From Mycobacterium shimoidei (GTDB lineage: Bacteria; Actinomycetota; Actinomycetes; Mycobacteriales; Mycobacteriaceae): a stretch of DNA of 54,240 nucleotides. Below the pieces are notes generated by a model, which saw only the letters and a program-made list of their open reading frames with translations, made no database searches and was not told where the DNA came from. The stretch lies in contig LQPU01000006.1 of the NCBI GenBank assembly GCA_002101905.1, positions 1 through 54,240 of the forward strand. The letters run 5' to 3'. Below, piece after piece: positions 45,989 to 54,240 of the stretch (position 1 is its first letter; each line of letters begins with the position of its first letter). Made by a program: the position numbers and the translations under genes.

Positions 45989-46501
45989 ATGCGCGCGTTG
46001 CTGGCGACCGCGACCACGGCACTCGTCATCATCGTGTCGGCCGGAGTAGCGGGCTGCTCGCCGTCGGCGGCCAACGCCGCCGACCTGAAGGTGGGCGATT
46101 GCCTCAAGCTCGGCGGCACTGCCGACCGGCCGGAGGCGACCAAGGTCGCGTGCGGGAGCCGACTGTCGAACTTCAAAGTCGCGGCCAGGGTCGCCGAGCG
46201 GAGCCAATGCCCGCGTGATGTGGACTCGTCCTACTCGATGCGCAACGCGTTCAGCGATTCGAGCAACACCGCCTGCCTGGACATCGACTGGGTGGTCGGC
46301 GGGTGCATGAGTGTGGATCCGGCGAACAACAGCGACCCGGTACGCGTCGACTGCAATGACAAATCGGTGCCGCATCGTCAGCGCGCCACGCAGATCCTGC
46401 ACAATCTCACAGATCCGGTCGGCGTCGATCAATGTGCCAGCGGGGTGGGGTATGCCTATTCCGAGCGCCGATTCGCTGTCTGCGTGGAGGACATGGTCTA
46501 A
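45989..46501 (+). CDS. lppU: Lipoprotein LppU
   Basis: A 170-residue putative lipoprotein. The signal MRALLATATTALVIIVSAG ends in the lipobox VAGC with C23. The mature part has ADLKVGDCLKLGG and VACGSRLSNFKVAARV, then further cysteines (QCPRDVD, TACLDIDW, GGCMSVD, DCNDK, DQCASG, FAVCVED), probably disulfide-linked. ATG 45989 is chosen so that the signal is of normal length. Function unknown. It follows rpsO by ten bases. Confidence 0.85.
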   Translation: MRALLATATTALVIIVSAGVAGCSPSAANAADLKVGDCLKLGGTADRPEATKVACGSRLSNFKVAARVAERSQCPRDVDSSYSMRNAFSDSSNTACLDIDWVVGGCMSVDPANNSDPVRVDCNDKSVPHRQRATQILHNLTDPVGVDQCASGVGYAYSERRFAVCVEDMV

Positions 46502-46829
46502 AGCGCCAGGTAGGCGTGTAGAGTGGGAGCGTTCTGGGCCAGATCGGCCCAAGCAGGTGCGGTCCGCGCAAACCGCGCGCACCGTTCCAGCGTGTCATGA
46601 CAGGAGCGCCAATCTGCATCGGGCGGTCTTCGGTAGTGGCTGCCGGGCTCCCCACCTCGGGGCGGGTCGGCCGCTTCGATCGACGGCCGTAGCCGTATTC
46701 AGATCAAGTCCCTCCGGGTTATGCGTGACCACGCGAAACAGCTGAATAAACCGCCCGGCGACGATGCAGAACGCGCAGCGCGATGAGGAGGAGCCGGGCC
46801 ATAAACCCAGAGAGGCCATACGGGCACCA
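46502..46829 (+). other. Structured leader region of gpsI
   Basis: A 328-base gap without a separate gene. TAGAGT at 46519-46524 is a -10 candidate, giving a leader of about 300 bases. GGCCG and CGGCC near 46668-46687 can pair, and CCCC/GGGG arms near 46651-46663 form another stem. In other bacteria a leader hairpin lets PNPase control its own mRNA; the same here is an inference. An open frame in phase from 46764 lacks family similarity. Confidence 0.4.
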
Positions 46830-49100
46830 ATGTCTGTAGCTGAAATTGAACCAGGCGTGTTCGAGTCGACCGCCATCATTGACAACGGGAGCTTCGGCAC
46901 CCGCACCGTCCGCTTCGAAACCGGCCGATTGGCTTTGCAGGCCGCCGGCTCCGTCGTCGCGTATCTCGACGAAGAGAACATGCTGCTGTCGGCCACCACC
47001 GCCAGCAAAGCCCCCAAAGAGCACTTCGACTTCTTCCCGCTGACGGTCGACGTCGAGGAGCGCATGTACGCCGCCGGACGCATCCCGGGGTCGTTCTTCC
47101 GGCGCGAAGGCCGGCCGTCCACCGACGCCATCTTGACCTGCCGGCTCATCGACCGCCCGCTGCGCCCGTCGTTCGTCGAGGGCCTGCGCAACGAGATTCA
47201 GATCGTGGTGACGATCCTGAGCCTGGACCCCAACGAGCTCTACGACGTGCTGGCGATCAACGCCGCTTCGGCGTCTACCCAGCTGGGCGGGCTGCCGTTC
47301 TCCGGCCCGGTCGGAGGGGTTCGCGTCGCGCTCATCGACGACACTTGGGTGGCGTTCCCGACGGTCGAGCAGACCGAGCGTGCCGTGTTCGACATGGTGG
47401 TCGCCGGTCGGGTGGTCGACGGCGATGTCGCGATCATGATGGTCGAGGCCGAAGCCACCGAGAACGTCGTCGAACTCATCGAGGGCGGTGCTCAGGCTCC
47501 GACGGAAACTGTTGTGGCACAAGGCCTGGAAGCCGCCAAACCGTTTATCGCCGCACTGTGTACCGCTCAGCAGGAGCTCGCCGACGCGGCCGCCAAACCC
47601 ACCGATGAATACCCGCTGTTCCCCGACTACGGCGAGGACGTGTACTACTCGGTGGCCTCGGTGGCCACCGACGAGCTGTCCAAGGCGCTGACCATCGCCA
47701 GCAAGACCGAGCGCAACGACCGCACCGACGAAATCAAGGCAGAGGTGCTCGAACGGCTCGCCGACACCTATGTCGGCCGTGAGAAGGAAATCTCGGCCGC
47801 GTTTCGTGCGCTGACCAAAAAACTGGTGCGCCAACGCATTTTGATTGACCACTTCCGCATCGACGGGCGCGGCATCACCGACATCCGTGCACTGAGCGCC
47901 GAGGTGTCCGTGGTGCCGCGAGCACACGGCAGCGCGTTGTTCGAGCGCGGTGAAACGCAAATCCTCGGTGTGACCACGCTCGACATGATCAAGATGGCTC
48001 AACAGATCGACTCGCTGGGGCCGGAGACCACCAAGCGCTACATGCATCACTACAACTTCCCGCCGTTCTCCACCGGAGAGACCGGCCGGGTTGGCTCGCC
48101 CAAGCGACGCGAGATCGGCCACGGCGCTCTGGCCGAGCGGGCGCTTGTGCCGGTGCTGCCCAGCGTCGAGGAGTTCCCCTACGCGATCCGTCAGGTCTCA
48201 GAAGCGTTGGGCTCCAACGGTTCCACTTCGATGGGTTCGGTGTGCGCGTCGACGCTGGCGCTGCTCAATGCCGGGGTGCCACTGAAGGCGCCGGTCGCCG
48301 GTATCGCGATGGGCCTGGTATCCGACGACGTCGAGGTCGAGGGTGGTGGCACCGAGCGGCGGTTTGTCACACTGACCGACATCCTCGGTGCCGAAGACGC
48401 GTTCGGTGACATGGACTTCAAGGTCGCCGGAACCAAAGACTTCGTGACCGCACTGCAGCTGGACACCAAGCTCGACGGGATCCCGTCTCAGGTGCTGGCC
48501 GGCGCGCTGTCGCAGGCTCGCGACGCGCGGCTGACCATCTTGGAGGTGATGGCCGAGGCCATCGACCGACCCGACGAGATGAGCCCGTACGCGCCGCGGG
48601 TCACCACGATCAAGGTGCCGGTGGACAAGATCGGTGAGGTGATCGGTCCCAAGGGCAAGATCATCAACGCGATCACCGAGGAGACCGGCGCGCAGATCTC
48701 CATCGAGGACGACGGCACCGTGTTCGTCGGGGCCACCGACGGCCCGTCGGCGCAGGCCGCGATCGACCGGATCAATGCGATCGCCAACCCGCAACTGCCC
48801 AAGGTCGGCGAGCGGTTCCTTGGCACCGTCGTCAAGACCACCGAATTCGGCGCGTTTGTGTCGCTGCTGCCCGGGCGCGACGGGTTGGTGCACATCTCCA
48901 AGCTCGGCAAGGGCAAACGCATCGCCAAGGTCGAGGATGTCGTTACGGTTGGGGCCAAGCTGCGGGTCGAGATCACCGACATCGACAAGCGCGGCAAGAT
49001 CTCCTTGGTGCCGCTCGACGACGAACTTTCCGACACCGCCGACGTGGTAACTGCCGACTCGGGGGCCGCGCCATCCGATGCCGCGACGGCCAGTAGCTAA
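46830..49100 (+). CDS. gpsI: Polyribonucleotide nucleotidyltransferase (PNPase)
   Basis: 3'-to-5' phosphorolytic exoribonuclease, 756 residues, called GpsI in mycobacteria. Two RNase PH domains (about 10-150 and 350-570) flank a helical linker; [20 protein letters not shown] and [20 protein letters not shown] are characteristic. The KH domain has [20 protein letters not shown], and the S1 domain [21 protein letters not shown] Ala/Ser/Asp-rich tail ends the protein. ATG 46830 ([12 protein letters not shown]) matches the M. tuberculosis start as remembered. Its last 23 bases overlap pepR. Confidence 0.97.
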   Translation: MSVAEIEPGVFESTAIIDNGSFGTRTVRFETGRLALQAAGSVVAYLDEENMLLSATTASKAPKEHFDFFPLTVDVEERMYAAGRIPGSFFRREGRPSTDAILTCRLIDRPLRPSFVEGLRNEIQIVVTILSLDPNELYDVLAINAASASTQLGGLPFSGPVGGVRVALIDDTWVAFPTVEQTERAVFDMVVAGRVVDGDVAIMMVEAEATENVVELIEGGAQAPTETVVAQGLEAAKPFIAALCTAQQELADAAAKPTDEYPLFPDYGEDVYYSVASVATDELSKALTIASKTERNDRTDEIKAEVLERLADTYVGREKEISAAFRALTKKLVRQRILIDHFRIDGRGITDIRALSAEVSVVPRAHGSALFERGETQILGVTTLDMIKMAQQIDSLGPETTKRYMHHYNFPPFSTGETGRVGSPKRREIGHGALAERALVPVLPSVEEFPYAIRQVSEALGSNGSTSMGSVCASTLALLNAGVPLKAPVAGIAMGLVSDDVEVEGGGTERRFVTLTDILGAEDAFGDMDFKVAGTKDFVTALQLDTKLDGIPSQVLAGALSQARDARLTILEVMAEAIDRPDEMSPYAPRVTTIKVPVDKIGEVIGPKGKIINAITEETGAQISIEDDGTVFVGATDGPSAQAAIDRINAIANPQLPKVGERFLGTVVKTTEFGAFVSLLPGRDGLVHISKLGKGKRIAKVEDVVTVGAKLRVEITDIDKRGKISLVPLDDELSDTADVVTADSGAAPSDAATASS

Positions 49101-50436
49101 GGCGGGCGGCCTGCGGGGTGGCCCGCGCAACACCGACACTGACGCGCAGCAAAAGACCGCGTTCCGTCGCACCACCTTGCCCGGTGGCCTGCGCGTCGTC
49201 ACCGAACACCTGCCGGGGGTCCGCTCCGCGTCGGTCGGTGTCTGGGTAGCCGTCGGCTCGCGCGATGAGGGTGCCACCGTCGCCGGTGCCGCGCACTTTT
49301 TGGAGCACCTGCTGTTCAAGTCCACGTCGAGCCGCACGGCGGTGCAGATCGCGCAGGCGGTGGACGCGGTCGGCGGGGAGCTGAACGCCTTCACCGCCAA
49401 GGAACACACCTGCTACTACGCGCACGTGCTCGACAGCGATCTGGATCTTGCCGTCGACCTGGTTGCCGACGTGGTGCTCAACGGGCGGTGCGCCGCCGAG
49501 GACGTCGAGCTGGAACGCGACGTCGTCCTCGAGGAGATTGCGATGCGCGACGGCGATCCCGAGGATGCGCTGGGGGACCTGTTTATGGCAGCCCTGTTCG
49601 GCGACCATCCACTCGGACGCCCGGTGATCGGAAGCGCCGCCTCGGTCTCGGCAATGACCCGTGCGCAGCTGCGTTCCTTCCATGTGCGCCGCTACACGCC
49701 CGAGCGGATGGTCGTCGCAGCCGCGGGCAACGTCGACCACGACGAGGTGGTAGCGCTGGTGCGACAGTACTTCGGACCGCGGTTGGTCCGCGGGCGGCGG
49801 CCGGTGCCGCCGCGCAAGGGCGCCGGGCGCGCGACCGCCCGACCGCAGCTGAAGGTGATAGGCCGCGACGCCGAACAAACCCATATGTCCTTGGGGGTGC
49901 GGACGCCGGGACGGCACTGGGAGCATCGCTGGGCGCTCTCGGTGCTGCAGACCGCGCTCGGCGGCGGCCTGAGTTCCCGTCTGTTCCAACAGGTTCGCGA
50001 GTCGCGTGGGTTGGCGTATTCGGTCTACTCGTCGCTGGACATGTTCGCCGACAGCGGCGCGTTGTCGGTGTATGCCGCTTGCCTGCCCGAACGTTTCGCC
50101 GATGTGGTGCAAGTGACCACCGACGTGCTCGAATCGGTGGCTCGCGACGGCATCACCGAAGCAGAGTGCCGCATCGCCAAGGGGTCATTGCGCGGCGGGC
50201 TGGTGCTCGGGCTGGAGGACCCCGGCGCCCGGATGAACCGGATCGGGCGCAGCGAACTGAATTACGGCGAACACCGCAGCATCGAGCACACCCTGCGACA
50301 GCTTGACCAGGTCGGCCTCGATGAGGTCAACGCGGTGGCCCGTCGAGTGCTCCGTAAGCCCTATGCAGTGGCGGTCCTCGGCCCGAACCACTCCAAACGA
50401 TCACTGCCGCAACGACTTCGCGCGATAGTAGGCTAA
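49078..50436 (+). CDS. pepR: Zinc protease PepR, M16 family
   Basis: Pitrilysin/MPP-type metalloprotease, 452 residues. H73-x2-E76-H77 ([10 protein letters not shown]) is the inverted zinc motif, with the third ligand Glu in [37 protein letters not shown] is the R/Y motif in the second half. No signal peptide, so cytosolic. The ATG lies within gpsI, a 23-base overlap in another frame, giving tight coupling. In the same place in M. tuberculosis (Rv2782c). Confidence 0.95.
   Translation: MPRRPVAKAGGLRGGPRNTDTDAQQKTAFRRTTLPGGLRVVTEHLPGVRSASVGVWVAVGSRDEGATVAGAAHFLEHLLFKSTSSRTAVQIAQAVDAVGGELNAFTAKEHTCYYAHVLDSDLDLAVDLVADVVLNGRCAAEDVELERDVVLEEIAMRDGDPEDALGDLFMAALFGDHPLGRPVIGSAASVSAMTRAQLRSFHVRRYTPERMVVAAAGNVDHDEVVALVRQYFGPRLVRGRRPVPPRKGAGRATARPQLKVIGRDAEQTHMSLGVRTPGRHWEHRWALSVLQTALGGGLSSRLFQQVRESRGLAYSVYSSLDMFADSGALSVYAACLPERFADVVQVTTDVLESVARDGITEAECRIAKGSLRGGLVLGLEDPGARMNRIGRSELNYGEHRSIEHTLRQLDQVGLDEVNAVARRVLRKPYAVAVLGPNHSKRSLPQRLRAIVG
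50429..50434 (+). promoter_or_regulatory. Leaderless -10 candidate for the nitronate monooxygenase gene
   Basis: TAGGCT, six bases before ATG 50441 and inside the end of pepR. It suggests an own leaderless transcript. Confidence 0.45.
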
Positions 50437-50440
50437 CGCC

Positions 50441-51463
50441 ATGGTGTTGGGCTTCTGGGATCTCGGGGTTCCGGTAGTGGGCGCACCGATGGCCGGCGGC
50501 CCCGGAACGCCGGAGCTGGCGGCCGCGGTCAGCAACGCCGGCGGCATGGGTTTCATCGCGGGCGGCTACGTCAGCCCTGAGCAGTTCGCCGACGACATCG
50601 CGGCCGCACGTGCAAAGACCACGGGCCCGATCGGGGCCAACCTGTTCGTACCGCAGCCCAGCGTTGCCGATTACGTGCAGCTGAACCGCTACGCGGAGCA
50701 ACTCGATGAGCTTGCCGAGGCCTACGACGTCGAAGTGGGTGAGCCCCGATTCGGTGACGACGACAATTGGCAGCGCAAGCTCGAGGTGATCGCCGACGTA
50801 CGCCCCGAGGTGGTGTCGTTCACGTTCGGTGCCCCGTCTCCAGATGTCCTGCGGTGGTTCGGGGCGCTGGGAATGGTGCTGTTGGTCACCGTGACGTCGC
50901 CGTATGAGGCCGGTGTGGCCGTCGCCGCCGGCGCCGACGGGCTGGTGGTGCAGGGTCCAGGCGCCGGTGGGCACCGCGGCACCTTTGCGCCGGACATGGA
51001 GCCGAACACGCAGTCGCTGCCCGAACTGTTGGACCAGATCGGCGCCACCCACGAGGTTCCGCTGATCGCCGCCGGCGGACTGGGCACCGCCGAGGACGTC
51101 GACGTCGTCCTGCGCAGGGGAGCGGTTGCGGCTCAGGTCGGCACCGCATTGCTTTTGGCCGACGAAGCCGGCACCCTGCCCGCGCACCGCACCGCGCTGC
51201 ACAATCCCGAGTTCGCGACGACGTTGGTCACTCGCGCGTTCTCCGGGCGCTACGCGCGCGGCTTGGCGAACCAATTCACCCGCCTGCTCGACGGGGTGGC
51301 ACCGCTGGGATACCCGGAGGTCAACCACATGACCTCGCCGATCCGGAAAGCAGCCGCGGCAGCCGACGATCCGCAGGCATTGAACCTCTGGGCCGGAACC
51401 GCATTCGCCGCGACCAAGGCCGGCCCGGCCGCGGATATCATCGCGTCGCTAGCTCCCGGCTAA
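50441..51463 (+). CDS. Nitronate monooxygenase-like FMN enzyme (Rv2781c-like)
   Basis: TIM-barrel FMN enzyme of 340 residues. VVGAPMAGGPGTPELAAAVS and GGMGFIAGGY form the first loop, QGPGAGGHRGTF contains the family His, and IAAGGLGTAEDV and GTALLLADEAG bind the FMN phosphate. It should oxidise alkyl nitronates, or act as a related FMN reductase. Follows pepR by four bases. In M. tuberculosis ald lies between this gene and aldR on the other strand; here it does not. Confidence 0.9.
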   Translation: MVLGFWDLGVPVVGAPMAGGPGTPELAAAVSNAGGMGFIAGGYVSPEQFADDIAAARAKTTGPIGANLFVPQPSVADYVQLNRYAEQLDELAEAYDVEVGEPRFGDDDNWQRKLEVIADVRPEVVSFTFGAPSPDVLRWFGALGMVLLVTVTSPYEAGVAVAAGADGLVVQGPGAGGHRGTFAPDMEPNTQSLPELLDQIGATHEVPLIAAGGLGTAEDVDVVLRRGAVAAQVGTALLLADEAGTLPAHRTALHNPEFATTLVTRAFSGRYARGLANQFTRLLDGVAPLGYPEVNHMTSPIRKAAAAADDPQALNLWAGTAFAATKAGPAADIIASLAPG

Positions 51464-51508
51464 ATCAGCCCACCCCCGGGTGTGTGCTTGAATGGTGAAG
51501 AAAGTTCG

Positions 51509-51544
51509 GATACAGCGGGAACACTGCGAGGATAATTCTGTATC
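51509..51544. promoter_or_regulatory. GATACA/TGTATC inverted repeat at the aldR promoter
   Basis: GATACA (51509-51514) and TGTATC (51539-51544) are perfect complements 24 bases apart. The right arm overlaps TATCGT (51541-51546), which precedes the ATG by six bases. Lrp-type regulators bind such spaced sites, so autoregulation is plausible. Confidence 0.4.
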
Positions 51545-51546
51545 GT
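51541..51546 (+). promoter_or_regulatory. Leaderless -10 candidate for aldR
   Basis: TATCGT six bases before ATG 51553; no Shine-Dalgarno. It fits the chosen start. Confidence 0.5.
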
Positions 51547-51552
51547 CGAGTT

Positions 51553-52068
51553 ATGCCCGTACAGACCACGGATGGCCCGGCCGGCGAGGGCGGTCCGCCG
51601 AAGAACGTCCGACAACCCGGCCTCGACGAGCTGGATCGCAAAATACTGAGCCTGTTGCACGCCGACGCCCGGATCACCAACAGCGCGTTGGCTGAGAAGA
51701 TCGGCACCGCGGCGTCTACCTGCCACGGCCGGCTGCGGCGGCTGGTGGACCTCGGTGTCATCCGGGGCTTTTACACCGACGTCGACCCCGCCGCGGTCGG
51801 ATTGCCCTTGCAGGCAATGATTTCGGTGAGCCTGCAGGCCAGCGCCCGCGGCAAGATCCGCGGCTTCATCCAGAAGATCCGCTGCAAGCCGCAGGTCGTG
51901 GATGTTTATTTCCTCGCCGGTCCCGACGATTTCCTGCTGCACGTGGCAGCACGCGACACCGAGGATCTGCGCGCGTTCGTCGTGGAGAACCTCAACGCCG
52001 ACGCCGACGTGGCGGGCACCCAAACATCGTTGATCTTCGAGCATCTGCGCGGAGCCGCACCGATCTGA
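51553..52068 (+). CDS. aldR: Lrp/AsnC-family regulator AldR
   Basis: A 171-residue Lrp/AsnC regulator. Residues about 24-70 are the helix-turn-helix (LDELDRKILSLLHADARITN, then ALAEKIGTAASTCHGRLRRL). The C-terminal RAM domain (about 80-165) has VVDVYFLAGPDDFLLHVAAR, which binds amino acids in such proteins. In M. tuberculosis AldR (Rv2779c) controls the adjacent alanine dehydrogenase gene ald; ald is missing here. A ligase gene starts seven bases downstream and may be its partner. Confidence 0.92.
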   Translation: MPVQTTDGPAGEGGPPKNVRQPGLDELDRKILSLLHADARITNSALAEKIGTAASTCHGRLRRLVDLGVIRGFYTDVDPAAVGLPLQAMISVSLQASARGKIRGFIQKIRCKPQVVDVYFLAGPDDFLLHVAARDTEDLRAFVVENLNADADVAGTQTSLIFEHLRGAAPI

Positions 52069-52075
52069 GGCGCCG

Positions 52076-53692
52076 ATGAAGTCCTACGACGCCGGCCCGA
52101 CCGACGTCCCGATCCTGGAAGAGACGATCGGGCACAACCTCGAGCGCATGGTCGCGGTCAATCCGGACGCTGAAGCGCTCGTCGACGTGCCGGGCTCGCG
52201 CCGCTGGACCTATCGCGAGTTCGACGACGAAATCAACCTGATCGCAAGAGGACTGATGGGACTCGGTATCGACAAGGGCGATCGGGTCGGGATCTGGGCG
52301 CCGAACTGCGCGGAGTGGACCATCGTGCAGTACGCGAGCGCAAAAATCGGTGCCATCCTCGTCAACATCAATCCTGCTTACCGCACCCACGAATTGACAT
52401 ACGCGCTCAATCAATCTGGTGTTCGGACGCTGATCTCGGCCACCGCGTACAAGACGTCCGACTATGCATCGATGATCGATGAAGTGCGCTTTGCGTGCCG
52501 CGCGCTGAAGGACGTCGTCTTTCTGGACACCGGCTGGGACGAGTTGCGCGACCGTGCTTCGCAGCTGACGATCGACGAGTTACGCAGCCGCAGCGCGACT
52601 TTGGACAACCGAGATCCGATCAATATTCAATACACGTCCGGAACGACGGGGTACCCGAAGGGCGCGACGCTGTCGCACCGAAACATCCTCAACAACGGCT
52701 TCTTCACCACCGAGCTGATCGGGTTGGGTCCGCGGGACCGGCTCTGCATACCGGTGCCCTTCTACCACTGCTTCGGCATGGTTATGGCCAATCTGGGATG
52801 CACCACGCACGGTGCGACCATGGTTATTCCCGGCCCCGGGTTCGACGCCGGCGCTACCCTCGCCGCGATCGAGGCCGAGCGGTGCACCGCCGTGTACGGC
52901 GTGCCGACCATGTTCATCGCGATGCTGGGCCATCCCGACTTCGCCGAGTTTGAGCTGTCCTCGTTGCGCACCGGGATCATGGCCGGATCGGTGTGCCCCG
53001 TCGAGGTGATGAAACGTTGTGTGGCCGAGATGAACATGACCGAGGTGGCCATCGCCTACGGCATGACCGAGACCTCGCCGGTTTCGTGCCAAACGCGGAT
53101 CGACGACGATCTCGAGCGGCGTACCTCGACCATCGGCCGGGCGCACCCGCACGTGGAGATCAGCATTGTCGACCCCGATACCGGCGACGTCGTCGAGCGT
53201 GGGCAGCCCGGCGAGTTCTGCACCCGCGGCTATTCGGTGATGGCGGGCTACTGGAACGACGAGGCGCAGACCCGCGAGGTCATCGACGCCGAGGGCTGGA
53301 TGCACAGCGGCGACCTCGCGGTGATGGCCGACGACGGATACTGCAACATCATTGGGCGGCTGAAAGACATGGTGATCCGCGGCGGTGAGAACGTCTATCC
53401 ACGCGAGATCGAGGAATTCCTGCTCACCCATCCCGACATCGACGATGTCCAGGTCGTCGGCGTGCCGGACGCCACCTACGGCGAGGAGATCTGCGCGTGG
53501 ATTCGGATGAAGCCGGGCCGTCGCCGGCTCGACGCCAAGGCGGTGCGCGCGTTCGCCACCGGCAAGCTGGCCCATTACAAGGTCCCGCGCTACGTGCTGG
53601 TCGTCGACGAGTTCCCGATGACCGTTACGGGCAAGGTCCGCAAAGTCGACATGCGTGCCGAGAGCATCGAACGGCTGCATCTAGGCGGTTAG
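52076..53692 (+). CDS. fadD35: Acyl-CoA ligase, FadD35-like
   Basis: ANL-superfamily acyl-CoA synthetase of 538 residues. YTSGTTGYPKGATLSH is the AMP-binding P-loop, YGMTETSPVSCQT the adenine-binding motif, GYWNDEAQTREVID and SGDLAVMADDGYCNIIGRLKD the ribose and hinge region, and GKVRKVDMR holds the C-terminal catalytic Lys. GPTDVPILEETIGHNLE at the start resembles FadD35. Activates fatty or carboxylic acids with ATP and CoA. It begins seven bases after aldR, so they are probably co-transcribed. Confidence 0.9.
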   Translation: MKSYDAGPTDVPILEETIGHNLERMVAVNPDAEALVDVPGSRRWTYREFDDEINLIARGLMGLGIDKGDRVGIWAPNCAEWTIVQYASAKIGAILVNINPAYRTHELTYALNQSGVRTLISATAYKTSDYASMIDEVRFACRALKDVVFLDTGWDELRDRASQLTIDELRSRSATLDNRDPINIQYTSGTTGYPKGATLSHRNILNNGFFTTELIGLGPRDRLCIPVPFYHCFGMVMANLGCTTHGATMVIPGPGFDAGATLAAIEAERCTAVYGVPTMFIAMLGHPDFAEFELSSLRTGIMAGSVCPVEVMKRCVAEMNMTEVAIAYGMTETSPVSCQTRIDDDLERRTSTIGRAHPHVEISIVDPDTGDVVERGQPGEFCTRGYSVMAGYWNDEAQTREVIDAEGWMHSGDLAVMADDGYCNIIGRLKDMVIRGGENVYPREIEEFLLTHPDIDDVQVVGVPDATYGEEICAWIRMKPGRRRLDAKAVRAFATGKLAHYKVPRYVLVVDEFPMTVTGKVRKVDMRAESIERLHLGG

Positions 53693-53695
53693 CAT
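53690..53695 (+). promoter_or_regulatory. Leaderless -10 candidate for the first small membrane protein
   Basis: TAGCAT, beginning at the stop codon of the ligase gene, ends seven bases before ATG 53703. Confidence 0.4.
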
Positions 53696-53702
53696 CTGGT
53701 CC

Positions 53703-53912
53703 ATGCTGGAACGGCTGCTGGACTACCGGCTGAGCGTCGTCGAGCTCGCCTGCATCGCTGCGTTTCTGGGCATTCCGTACGCCGCGATCGGCATCGTCTG
53801 GGCTAGCAGCCACAGCGCCCCTTTCGAACAGTTGCAAGGGGTGCGCCTGACGGCGTCACTGCTCGGGTCGGTTCTGTTGTGGCCGGTGGTCGCACTATCG
53901 GGGTGTGCCTAG
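53703..53912 (+). CDS. Small two-helix membrane protein (paralogue 1)
   Basis: A 69-residue protein with two hydrophobic segments, about 12-33 (VVELACIAAFLGIPYAAIGI) and 46-67 (LTASLLGSVLLWPVVALSG), joined by a short polar loop with SSHSAPFEQLQ. No signal motif. It has the same layout as the following gene, which abuts its stop with no gap. I do not recognise the family. It may be a small membrane regulator or a half of a heterodimer. Confidence 0.6.
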   Translation: MLERLLDYRLSVVELACIAAFLGIPYAAIGIVWASSHSAPFEQLQGVRLTASLLGSVLLWPVVALSGCA

Positions 53913-54158
53913 ATGCTCACCGGCGTGCGCCGGCTGGTGAATTACACGATCAGTATCGGAACGCTGCTCGAGATCACGTTGGTGTCCGCCATCCCGTATC
54001 TGATCATCGGGGCGATCGTCTCCGTCTCGCACGGGCAGGGATTGCAGCAGATGCAAGTCGAGCGGGGAGGTGACGCGTTGGTGGCGTGGGTGGCATCGGT
54101 CATCGCGTGGCCGGCGTTGTTGTTCTCGCATTCCTGCGGCTCACCGGTGGGTGGCTAG
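53913..54158 (+). CDS. Small two-helix membrane protein (paralogue 2)
   Basis: An 81-residue protein, similar in plan to the previous one: hydrophobic segment about 15-38 (ISIGTLLEITLVSAIPYLII), loop SVSHGQGLQQMQVERGG and second segment VAWVASVIAWPALLF. Shared features are the -ELxxxxAxxxIPYxxIG- type core, a SHxxxxxQxxQ loop and a WP in the second helix. The ATG is directly after the previous TAG. A hairpin terminator follows after 11 bases. Confidence 0.6.
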   Translation: MLTGVRRLVNYTISIGTLLEITLVSAIPYLIIGAIVSVSHGQGLQQMQVERGGDALVAWVASVIAWPALLFSHSCGSPVGG

Positions 54159-54168
54159 CACTCATGTG

Positions 54169-54197
54169 GCGCTCCACGGGTTTTCGTGGGCGCTTTT
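54169..54197 (+). terminator. Hairpin with T run, intrinsic-terminator-like
   Basis: GCGC-T-CCACG pairs with CGTGGGCGC around a GGTTTT loop, nine base pairs with one bulged T, followed directly by TTTT. It lies just after the second small membrane protein gene. Such terminators are infrequent in mycobacteria. Confidence 0.55.
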
Positions 54198-54240
54198 CCG
54201 CTGTTCAGGGGCGTATTTCGTTGCGGTAGACCGTGCTTGG

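Overview
The window is high-GC actinobacterial DNA from a Mycobacterium, most likely a slow grower other than the M. tuberculosis complex. Mycothione reductase (mtr), EfpA, a PPE protein, PptT/PptH, SirR, AldR, LppU and many TANNNT-N6-8-RTG leaderless starts point to this. Read left to right, most genes follow, in reverse, the order I remember for M. tuberculosis H37Rv from about Rv2862c down to Rv2779c. All comparisons with H37Rv are from memory, not from a search.

Layout. 1-6014: a small secreted protein, an AT-rich gap, then DUF1707 protein, mapB, cobQ, a degenerate alpha/beta-hydrolase, a gamma-glutamyl hydrolase and an SDR. 6018-10061: a phosphodiesterase facing away from a Fur-family regulator, then mtr and a lysophospholipase-like hydrolase. 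10124-16781: mqo, GNAT, cysG, efpA, proS. 16778-17772: two coupled ferritin-like proteins, the first with a Tat/lipoprotein signal. 17885-25408: the translation and transcription operon rimP-nusA-ylxR-infB-rbfA-nrnA-dinF. 25418-29644: an accessory islet where I would expect ugpAEBC, holding a hexapeptide acetyltransferase, a small putative DNA-binding protein, an AT-rich spacer with inverted repeats, a His/Trp-rich secreted protein, a lipoprotein and a PPE-PPW protein. 29816-37266: echA16, DUF2277 and DUF1802 genes, two alpha/beta hydrolases, an exported protein, then pptH-pptT-truB. 37291-43855: an enolase-superfamily enzyme, a TetR regulator and a five-gene beta-oxidation cassette (ltp1, SRPBCC, MaoC, SDR, fadE21). 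43881-54158: sirR, ribF, rpsO, lppU, gpsI, pepR, a nitronate monooxygenase, aldR, a fadD35-like ligase and two small paralogous membrane proteins ending at a terminator-like hairpin.

How the parts work together. The best-supported new regulatory idea is that the TetR protein controls itself and the beta-oxidation cassette. Identical ATACA-N8-TGTAT palindromes overlap a -10-like TACARTC in front of both units. The most unusual protein is the exported His-rich one at 26766, with 21 His in its last 43 residues. Several H37Rv neighbours (glnA4, aldC, nicT, PE_PGRS48, the Mg-chelatase-like gene, cobO, cobB, ugpAEBC, ald) are absent from their expected places. This leaves cobQ relocated and aldR without its usual target beside it. 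I saw no tRNA, rRNA, CRISPR array or insertion sequence.
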